Origin: an uncultured Desulfotignum sp. | GTDB taxonomy: Bacteria; Desulfobacterota; Desulfobacteria; Desulfobacterales; Desulfobacteraceae | Length of the DNA stretch: 37,230 nt | Assembly (NCBI GenBank): GCA_937951975.1 | Contig: CALGAJ010000288.1 | Span: 1 to 37,230 of the forward strand | Direction of reading: 5' to 3' | In this document: positions 31,494-37,230 of the stretch, piece after piece | Position numbering within the stretch: the first letter of the stretch is position 1 | How the letters are laid out: every line of letters starts with the position of its first letter | The notes under the pieces: generated by a model | What the model saw: only the letters and a program-made list of their open reading frames with translations | Database searches by the model: none | What the model was told of the DNA's origin: nothing | Position numbers and translations under genes: made by a program

Positions 31494-34400
31494 GGGATGT
31501 TCCTCCGGATATCTGTGCTGCGGCAGGGGCCGTGTGTGACCGTTTTCGATGTTTGCCCAGCGCCTTGTAGATCAATACATAAAACAGCGGCGCAAAGATC
31601 GTGACCAGCAGGGTGGAGGTCACCACCCCGCCCAGAACCCCCGTGCCGATGGCCCGCTGGGCCCCGGAACCCGCCCCTGTGGCAATGGCCAGGGGCACCA
31701 CCCCGAAGCCGAATGCCAGAGACGTCATGATGATGGGCCGCAGCCGGAGTCTGGCCGCCTCCAGGGTGGCGGCGATCAAATCCGCGCCTTCATCGATGCG
31801 GACCCGGGCAAACTGAACGATCAGAATCGCGTTCTTGGTGGTCAGCCCCAGGGTGATCAACAGGCCGATCTGAAAATACACGTCATTGGTCATTCCCCGC
31901 ATGCTCGAAGCGATCACCCCGCCGATGGCCCCTAAAGGCAGGGTCATCAGAATGGCGATGGGAATGGGCCAGCTTTCGTACAGGGCTGCCAGGCACAAAA
32001 AGATCACAAAAATGGAGAATGCATAAAGAATAGGGGCCTGGGAGCCTGCCATCCGTTCCTGATAGGACAGAGCGGTCCAGTCATACCCGATGCCGTCCGG
32101 CAGCTGGGCGATGATCTCTTCCATGGCCGCCATGGCCTCGCCCGAACTGCTGCCCGGGGCCGGTTCTCCCCAGATATTGATGGATGGAAACGCATTGTAC
32201 CGTTCCAGTTTGGGAGACCCCATGGCCCAGCGGCCCGAGGCAAAAGCGGAAAACGGCACCATCTTTCCCTGCATGTTGCGGACATACAGTTTTTCCAGAT
32301 CTTCCGGCAGCATGCGGTAGGGGGCATCCGCCTGGACAAAGACCTTTTTGATCCGGCCGGCCTGGATGAAATCATTGACATAGGCACTGCCGAACGCCGC
32401 GGACAGGGTGCTGTGAATGGCGGTGACGGGAACCCCCAGCGCCCCGGCCCGGTCCCAGTCCACATCCACGTAATATTCCGGGACATTTTCCATGCCGTTG
32501 GGCCGGACATTGGTCAGGCGCGGGTCCCGGGCCGCCATGCCCAGCAGCTGGTTCCGGGCCGCCATGAGTTTGTCATGGCCCAGCCCGCTCCGGTCCTGCA
32601 GTTGAAGGTCAAACCCGGTGGCCACGCCCAGTTCGATGACCGGCGGTGGTGCAAAGGCAAACACCATGGCTTCTTTGTACCGGGAAAAAGCGCCCATGGC
32701 ACGGCCGGCCACGGCATCGACCTTGAGGTCGGGCCGTTCTCGCAAGGCCCAGTCTTTGAGCTGGACAAAGGCAAGGGCCATGTTCTGGCCGTCTCCCCCG
32801 AAACTCACCCCCGCCACCACCATGATCGATTCCACGGCCTCTGTTTCGGTTTCCAGAAAATGATCCCTGACCTTGTCCATGACCGCTTCGGTCTGTTCCA
32901 GGGTGGAGCCGGACGGCAGCATGGCCTGCACCAGCAGGATGCCCTGGTCCTCATCCGGCAGGTAGGCCGTGGGCATACGCTGGAACAGATATCCCATGGC
33001 CGCGGCAATCAGCACAAATGCCAGCAGATAGCGCAGTCTTTTTGCCAGAACCCGGCCCACCAGCCGGACATACAGATCCCGGAGCCGGAAAAATGTCCGG
33101 TCAAACCAGCGGAAAAACGGGCGCAGAACCCGGACCGCCCCGTCCGCGGGTTCATGTCCTTTGGGGATGGGTTTTAAAAACGTGGCACACAACACCGGTG
33201 TCAGAATCAATGCCACCACCACGGAAAGCAGCATGGAGGAGATCACGGTCACGGAAAACTGGCGGTAGATCACACCCGTGGAACCGGGAAAAAAGATCAT
33301 GGGACCGAACACGGCGGACAATACCAGGCCGATGCCGATGACCGCACTGGTGATCTGATCCATGGATTTGGCCGTGGCTTCCCTGGGGGACAGGCCTTCC
33401 TCGGTCATGATCCGTTCGACATTTTCTACGACCACAATGGCGTCATCCACCAGAAGACCGATGGCCAGCACCATGCCGAACATGGTCAGCATGTTGATGG
33501 AAAACCCGAACGCCCCCAGGATGCCGAAGGTGCCCAAAAGCACCACGGGCACGGCCACCGTGGGGATCAACGTGGCCCGGAAGGTTCCCATGAACAGGTA
33601 CATGACCAGCACCACCAGCAGAATCGCTTCAAACAGGGTTTTGGCCACTCCTTTGATGGACACCTCGGTAAACGGGGTGGTGTCATAGGGGTAAACCACC
33701 TTCATGCCCGGAGGGAAATACTGACTCATCTCTTCGAGTTTGGCCTTGACGGCTTTGGCGGTTGCCAGGGAATTGGCCCCGGCCGCCTGGCGGATGGCCA
33801 TGGCGGCGGAGGGTTTGCCGTTGTATTCCGCCACCACGTCTTCCCGTTCCGTTCCCAGTTCCGTGCGGGCGATGTCTTTGATCCGGATCACGGAACCGTC
33901 CGGATTGGTGCGGACGGGAATGGCGGCAAACTCTTCCGGGGTCTGGAGCAGGTGCTGAACCACAATGGCCGCGTTCATGCGCTGGCCCTCCACGGCAGGC
34001 GCCCCGCCCAGCTGGCCGGCGGACACCTCGACATTGTATGATCTCAACGCGGCAATGACATCTTCCATGGTCAGGTTGTAATTGGTCAGCTGGTCCGGAT
34101 TGACCCAGACCCGCATGGCATACTGGGACCCGAAATTTTCCACTTCCCCCACCCCCGGGACCCGGGACAGGATCTTTTCCAGGTTGGACTGGGCATAGTC
34201 TCTCAAATCCGTGCCGCTCATGCTGCCGTCTTCGGATATCAGGCCCACGATGATCAGCCAGTTTGCGGTGGACTTGCTGACCTTGACCCCGGAGCGCTGC
34301 ACCACATCCGGCAGACTGGCCAGGGCCAGCTGCAGTTTGTTCTGCACCTTGGACCAGGCCACATCCGGGTCCGTTCCCGGGGCAAAGGTCAGCTCCACCC

Positions 34401-34668
34401 GGGAAGTGCCGGAGGATGAACTGGTACCGGACAGGTACAGCATGTTATCGAGCCCGGTCATTTTCTGTTCGATCACCTGGGTCACGGTGTTTTCCACGGT
34501 CTCGGCCGAAGCCCCGGGAAAAAAGGCGTCTATGGCAATGGCCGGCGGGGCGATCTGGGGATACTGGGACACGGGAAGGTTGTAGATGGCCAGAACCCCT
34601 GCGGTCATCATGACAATGGCGATCACCCAGGCAAACACCGGGCGGTCGAGAAAGAATCTGGATAACAT
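31486..34668 (-). CDS. RND multidrug efflux inner-membrane transporter (HAE1/AcrB type)
   Basis: 1060 residues, full length, with about 12 membrane spans. It begins MLSRFFLDRPVFAWVIAI and shows PVSQYPQIAPPAI near residue 35. The proton-relay region GLLVDDAIVVVEN is near residue 405. PSGSTLEQTEAVMDKV and the FxxT-type periplasmic loops follow, with TKNAILIVQFA near 960. This is the HAE1 (hydrophobe/amphiphile) subgroup rather than the heavy-metal subgroup, so drugs, detergents, bile acids or solvents are likely substrates. It abuts the membrane-fusion gene by a TAATG stop-start and overlaps the outer-membrane gene. Confidence 0.95.
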   Translation of the reverse strand: MLSRFFLDRPVFAWVIAIVMMTAGVLAIYNLPVSQYPQIAPPAIAIDAFFPGASAETVENTVTQVIEQKMTGLDNMLYLSGTSSSSGTSRVELTFAPGTDPDVAWSKVQNKLQLALASLPDVVQRSGVKVSKSTANWLIIVGLISEDGSMSGTDLRDYAQSNLEKILSRVPGVGEVENFGSQYAMRVWVNPDQLTNYNLTMEDVIAALRSYNVEVSAGQLGGAPAVEGQRMNAAIVVQHLLQTPEEFAAIPVRTNPDGSVIRIKDIARTELGTEREDVVAEYNGKPSAAMAIRQAAGANSLATAKAVKAKLEEMSQYFPPGMKVVYPYDTTPFTEVSIKGVAKTLFEAILLVVLVMYLFMGTFRATLIPTVAVPVVLLGTFGILGAFGFSINMLTMFGMVLAIGLLVDDAIVVVENVERIMTEEGLSPREATAKSMDQITSAVIGIGLVLSAVFGPMIFFPGSTGVIYRQFSVTVISSMLLSVVVALILTPVLCATFLKPIPKGHEPADGAVRVLRPFFRWFDRTFFRLRDLYVRLVGRVLAKRLRYLLAFVLIAAAMGYLFQRMPTAYLPDEDQGILLVQAMLPSGSTLEQTEAVMDKVRDHFLETETEAVESIMVVAGVSFGGDGQNMALAFVQLKDWALRERPDLKVDAVAGRAMGAFSRYKEAMVFAFAPPPVIELGVATGFDLQLQDRSGLGHDKLMAARNQLLGMAARDPRLTNVRPNGMENVPEYYVDVDWDRAGALGVPVTAIHSTLSAAFGSAYVNDFIQAGRIKKVFVQADAPYRMLPEDLEKLYVRNMQGKMVPFSAFASGRWAMGSPKLERYNAFPSINIWGEPAPGSSSGEAMAAMEEIIAQLPDGIGYDWTALSYQERMAGSQAPILYAFSIFVIFLCLAALYESWPIPIAILMTLPLGAIGGVIASSMRGMTNDVYFQIGLLITLGLTTKNAILIVQFARVRIDEGADLIAATLEAARLRLRPIIMTSLAFGFGVVPLAIATGAGSGAQRAIGTGVLGGVVTSTLLVTIFAPLFYVLIYKALGKHRKRSHTAPAAAQISGGTSHE

Positions 34669-35885
34669 TACAGTGCCCCTCCGTCCTCTTCTTCGGGGGA
34701 CAATGTATCTGGCCCATCCCCGGGGCCTGGCGGTTCAAACAAAGTGGCGGTCACGGCCATGCCCGGCTGCAGCATGAGCAGGCCTTCGACAATCAGTTTT
34801 TCACCGGGCGTGATGCCCGATGTTACCAGCCACTGGTCCCCGATGGCCCGGTCAAGGACCAGACCGCGAAACGCGGCCCGGCTGTTTTCATCCACCACCA
34901 GGGCAAAGGGATTGCCCTTGGCATCCCGGGAAACCCCCTGCTGGGGGATCAGAACGGCGTGTTCGTCCACGCCTTCGGTGATCCTTGCCCGGACAAACAT
35001 GCCCGGCAGCAGCCTGTTTTCCGGATTGGGTACCACGGCCCGGATAATGACGGATCCCGTGGTGGGGTCCACGGTCACATCTGAAAACTGCAGGGTCCCG
35101 TCGTGGGGATAGACCGTGCCGTCTTCCAGCATGATTTTTACCTTGTCCCGGGTTTCTTTTGCCGCAGAGTCACGGCGCTCCTTCATCCCCAACAGTTCAA
35201 TGGTGGACTGGGGCACATCCACGAAAATGGGGTCCAATTGCTGAATGGTGGCAAGCGCCATGGGCTGGTACGCCGTGACAATGGCGCCTTCCGTGACATT
35301 GGACCGGCCGATGCGACCGGAAATGGGCGCGGTGATGCGGGTGTATGCCAGATTGATGCGGGCGGATTTCACGGATGCTTTCCAGGCGGCAATGTCCGCT
35401 TCCACCTGGGTGAGTGCGGCGGCGGCATCATCATAATTCTGACGGCTCACGGCATTGTCGGCCAGAAGTGCCTCATACCGCTGGGCCCGCAGCCGGGTGG
35501 CCGTCAGATTGGCTTCAGCCCGGGCAAGGGCGGCTTCGGCATTGTCCAGGGCCGCCTGAAACGGGGCCGGATCGATCTGGTACAATACCTGGCCGGCCGA
35601 GACATTGGCCCCTTCAGTGAACAGCCGTTTTAAAATCAGGCCGTTGACCTGGGGCCGGATTTCCGCCATGCGGAACGGGGAGGTCCGGCCCGGCAGTTCC
35701 GTGGTCAGGGTCACTTTTTGGGTGCCCACCGGTACCACGGAAACGGCCCGGACTTCTTCGGATTGCGGCTGGGGTTCCTCTTCCGGATCGAGCCGGCTGG
35801 TGATTTTGTCACATCCTGTGAATGCCAGTCCTGCGCCGAGGAGCAGAATCAAAAACAGTGTCTGAATTTTTGAACAGTTTTGCAT
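34668..35885 (-). CDS. RND efflux periplasmic adaptor lipoprotein (AcrA type)
   Basis: 405 residues from the ATG at 35883-35885, preceded by AAAGG. The upstream TTG at 35906 would place extra charged residues before the signal and was not chosen. The lipoprotein signal ends AFTGC at Cys25. The barrel-sandwich/lipoyl halves are visible: AEIRPQVNGLILKRLFTEGANV near 75, and AYTRITAPISGRIGRSNVTEGA near 190. An alpha-hairpin of helices lies between (ALARAEANLTATRLRAQRYE). The protein links the RND transporter to the outer-membrane factor. The C-terminal tail is acidic and proline-rich. It lies downstream of tetR and shares its direction. Confidence 0.94.
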   Translation of the reverse strand: MQNCSKIQTLFLILLLGAGLAFTGCDKITSRLDPEEEPQPQSEEVRAVSVVPVGTQKVTLTTELPGRTSPFRMAEIRPQVNGLILKRLFTEGANVSAGQVLYQIDPAPFQAALDNAEAALARAEANLTATRLRAQRYEALLADNAVSRQNYDDAAAALTQVEADIAAWKASVKSARINLAYTRITAPISGRIGRSNVTEGAIVTAYQPMALATIQQLDPIFVDVPQSTIELLGMKERRDSAAKETRDKVKIMLEDGTVYPHDGTLQFSDVTVDPTTGSVIIRAVVPNPENRLLPGMFVRARITEGVDEHAVLIPQQGVSRDAKGNPFALVVDENSRAAFRGLVLDRAIGDQWLVTSGITPGEKLIVEGLLMLQPGMAVTATLFEPPGPGDGPDTLSPEEEDGGAL

Positions 35886-35971
35886 GCAGCAACGCCTTTC
35901 AGTCAAATTGTCAAAACCGTCATTTCAATAAATAACGATTCAAATGATAATGGTATATGTTTACAAGAGGA

Positions 35972-36547
35972 TTATTTTTTTACGCTGTCCCAGCATGATG
36001 CGGCAAGCACCTGGGCAAGGGCATCATCCATGCGGATCATTTCCAGAATATGGTCCCGCAGGGACCAGGCAATGGGCGCGAACGCCAGGTTGAAGAAAAC
36101 GGTCGGGGGCAGCGTTTTGATCACCTGCTGTGCCAGGCCTCTTTCATACAGTTCCAGGAAAATATCCGGCTGCCCGGCGGTTTTGAAAATCCGGTTCCGG
36201 CGATGGGCTTCACCAAAAGGGGAGTAGTGAAACTGTTCAGAGTACTTGAACTCCATGGGATTCTGGACAAAATAAGTGACCAGGCCTTTGGCGACATGGA
36301 AAAAACAGTTCCGGACCGGCTGATCATACGGGTAATCCCGGGATAAAAATGTCACCAGCCGTTCTTCGATTTCCTGATAGACCGCCTTGATCAGGATGTC
36401 CCGGTTCTCAAAATAGCGGTATATGGTCCCCACCCCGACGCCGGCTTTTTCAGCAATCATGGACATGGGGGCCCCGTGAAATCCCTGGGCCGCGATCAGG
36501 TCCATGGCGGCCCGGATAATGTCCTCTCTTTTTACCTGTTTTGTCAT
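35972..36547 (-). CDS. TetR-family repressor of efflux operon
   Basis: 191 residues. The N-terminal helix-turn-helix is at about 8-54 (IIRAAMDLIAAQGFHGAPMSMIA, then VGVGTIYRYFENRDIL), with the usual TIYRYF recognition helix. The C-terminal ligand domain is unassigned and may bind the pump's substrates. It precedes the efflux genes on the same strand by 86 bases. A promoter with a GAATGA-N4-TCATTC palindrome lies just upstream, which suggests auto-repression and co-regulation of the pump. A GGAGA site precedes the ATG. Confidence 0.92.
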   Translation of the reverse strand: MTKQVKREDIIRAAMDLIAAQGFHGAPMSMIAEKAGVGVGTIYRYFENRDILIKAVYQEIEERLVTFLSRDYPYDQPVRNCFFHVAKGLVTYFVQNPMEFKYSEQFHYSPFGEAHRRNRIFKTAGQPDIFLELYERGLAQQVIKTLPPTVFFNLAFAPIAWSLRDHILEMIRMDDALAQVLAASCWDSVKK

Positions 36548-36569
36548 TACCGGCGTCTCCTTGTATTAG

Positions 36570-36585
36570 GAATGAACATTCATTC
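36570..36585. promoter_or_regulatory. Palindromic operator candidate for TetR regulator
   Basis: GAATGA at 36570-36575 and TCATTC at 36580-36585 form a perfect 6-bp dyad around ACAT. The site begins immediately downstream of the -10 box of the tetR promoter, so a bound repressor would cover the transcription start. Confidence 0.6.
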
Positions 36586-36614
36586 ATAATATGACAACTC
36601 CTGTTCTACGTCAA
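36586..36614 (-). promoter_or_regulatory. Sigma70 promoter of tetR-efflux operon
   Basis: On the minus strand TTGACG (36614-36609) and TATTAT (36591-36586) are exactly 17 bases apart, close to consensus. The palindrome at 36570-36585 follows directly. Confidence 0.65.
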
Positions 36615-36635
36615 GTTTTTTTTATTAGGTACAGG

Positions 36636-37115
36636 TTATGGCATGGAGCCGGTAATGTGGAACAGCAGGACCCCATGATCGGACCGGGGGCCGCCGATGG
36701 TCATGCTGTGGTTGTTTTTGAGAAGAATCCGGGTTTGAAATACAGACGCGCCTTTTTTCAGGATCCGGATATCATACTGGATTCTGCCGCCCTGGTTTCC
36801 GGTGGGAGTCAATTGCAGGGTCCGCCGGTCCGGCAGGCGGATGCGGCCGGGTTGCTGAAATGCCAGAGACAGGGTCTGATCCTGCAGCAATGTGTACCCG
36901 GTATATTTGAATACCGATTCCAGTTCAGGAACGATTCGGCGCAATGCCGGATCAACGGATCGGGACTGGGTGGATGCCTGGATCACCTTGACATGGGTTG
37001 TGACTTGATTTTGTGCCGCAGCCGTTGCGGCCGGGCTGCAGCACCAGATCACTCCGGCCGCAACGGCCGTCAATCGGATCACCCTGAAGAATCGGATCAA
37101 ATCTTTTGTTTTCAT
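36636..37115 (-). CDS. Secreted protein of unknown function
   Basis: 159 residues. The N-terminus is a signal peptide (basic start, hydrophobic VIRLTAVAAGVIWCCSPAA, likely cleavage after an AxA near 33). The mature part is about 125 residues, with a VTTHVKVIQAS strand and a KYTGYTLLQDQTLSL segment near 75. A later LPDRRTLQLTPTG strand and a C-terminal HGVLLFHITGSMP complete it. It looks like an all-beta periplasmic domain, but I do not recognise the family. The ATG is 2 bases from the stop of the upstream partial gene, so the two are probably translationally coupled. Any role in envelope stress or secretion is only guessed from context. Confidence 0.75.
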   Translation of the reverse strand: MKTKDLIRFFRVIRLTAVAAGVIWCCSPAATAAAQNQVTTHVKVIQASTQSRSVDPALRRIVPELESVFKYTGYTLLQDQTLSLAFQQPGRIRLPDRRTLQLTPTGNQGGRIQYDIRILKKGASVFQTRILLKNNHSMTIGGPRSDHGVLLFHITGSMP

Positions 37116-37117
37116 GG

Positions 37118-37230
37118 TCAGGTTTCCGAATACCAGATAATGGTATGATGGGTATCAGGTGTTTCAAAAATCATGACGGTAGTATAATCGGTATCGATGG
37201 ATTTGACAATGGCACTGGGCCCGGCAGGTG
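37118..37230 (-). CDS. C-terminal fragment of an upstream gene (partial)
   Basis: The frame is open from the right edge to a stop at 37118-37120, giving 36 residues that include SAIVKSIDTDYTTVMIFETP and HHTIIWYSET. The start lies outside the window. The tail resembles C-termini of some zinc-finger anti-sigma factors, which would fit a sigma/anti-sigma/secreted-protein operon. The resemblance is from memory and weak. It is coupled by 2 bases to the secreted-protein gene. Confidence 0.6.
   Translation of the reverse strand, partial: PAGPSAIVKSIDTDYTTVMIFETPDTHHTIIWYSET

Noticed and set aside
1..37230. CRISPR arrays, tRNA or rRNA genes, insertion sequences and prophage genes
   Set aside because: No repeat-spacer pattern, cloverleaf, rRNA core, transposase, integrase or phage gene was recognised by reading. 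Small RNAs cannot be excluded without a covariance-model search.

Overview
The window reads as chromosomal DNA of a strictly anaerobic, probably sulfate-reducing Desulfobacterota bacterium (Desulfobacteraceae-like; genus not determinable from sequence alone). The reasons are a VorB-type four-subunit 2-oxoacid:ferredoxin oxidoreductase, AMP-forming acyl-CoA ligase plus DUF4212/solute:sodium symporter for small carboxylates, many PAS/Cache sensors and HD-GYP signalling proteins, radical SAM chemistry and moderately high GC. No phage, IS, integrase, CRISPR, rRNA or tRNA was recognised. Coding density is high: no stretch over 300 bases lacks a gene, and the largest gaps (2605-2865, 12291-12486, 16687-16876, 27066-27251) hold promoter-like or inverted-repeat signals.

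Layout. (1) 1-2604: a PAS-PAS-GAF sensor gene cut by the left edge, a sensor-less histidine kinase, a single-domain response regulator and a two-knuckle zinc-ribbon microprotein. (2) 2866-5701 (+): branched-chain aminotransferase, XRE-cupin regulator, acyl-CoA dehydrogenase, ended by a perfect 29-bp stem-loop. (3) 5783-9777 (-): MinD/ParA-like ATPase, ferredoxin, alpha, beta and gamma subunits of a VorB-type oxidoreductase, and an ACT-domain protein. Together with region 2 this suggests branched-chain amino-acid or 2-oxoacid metabolism. (4) 9874-12290 (-): a radical SAM enzyme overlapping a DRE-TIM (LeuA/HMG-lyase-like) enzyme, pathway unknown. (5) 12487-22254 (-): DUF294 nucleotidyltransferase, GAF-HD-GYP phosphodiesterase, Cache-HAMP-PAS NarX-type kinase, NarL-type regulator, acyl-CoA ligase, DUF4212 subunit, SSS symporter and a small membrane protein. 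I read this as a carboxylate (acetate-like) uptake, activation and sensing island.

(6) 22282-27065 (-) is the most interesting part. It is one operon encoding an aspartyl-tRNA synthetase fused in frame to a GatC domain, then a GatA homologue in which the Lys/cis-Ser/Ser amidase residues are all replaced, then a GatB that keeps most kinase motifs but lacks the DYRYF block. The AspRS carries residues typical of non-discriminating enzymes. This looks like a hard-wired tRNA-dependent asparagine transamidosome whose glutaminase subunit is catalytically dead by sequence, so the ammonia source or the function of the complex is unexplained.

(7) 27252-30080: a dienelactone-hydrolase-family protein with an in-frame loss of its nucleophile region, a cupin, a protein with a C-terminal J domain, and a pirin. 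(8) 30087-36547 (-): a TetR regulator followed by a complete RND tripartite efflux operon, with a promoter and palindromic operator upstream of tetR. (9) 36636-37230 (-): a secreted protein of unknown function translationally close to the tail of an upstream gene that runs off the right edge.
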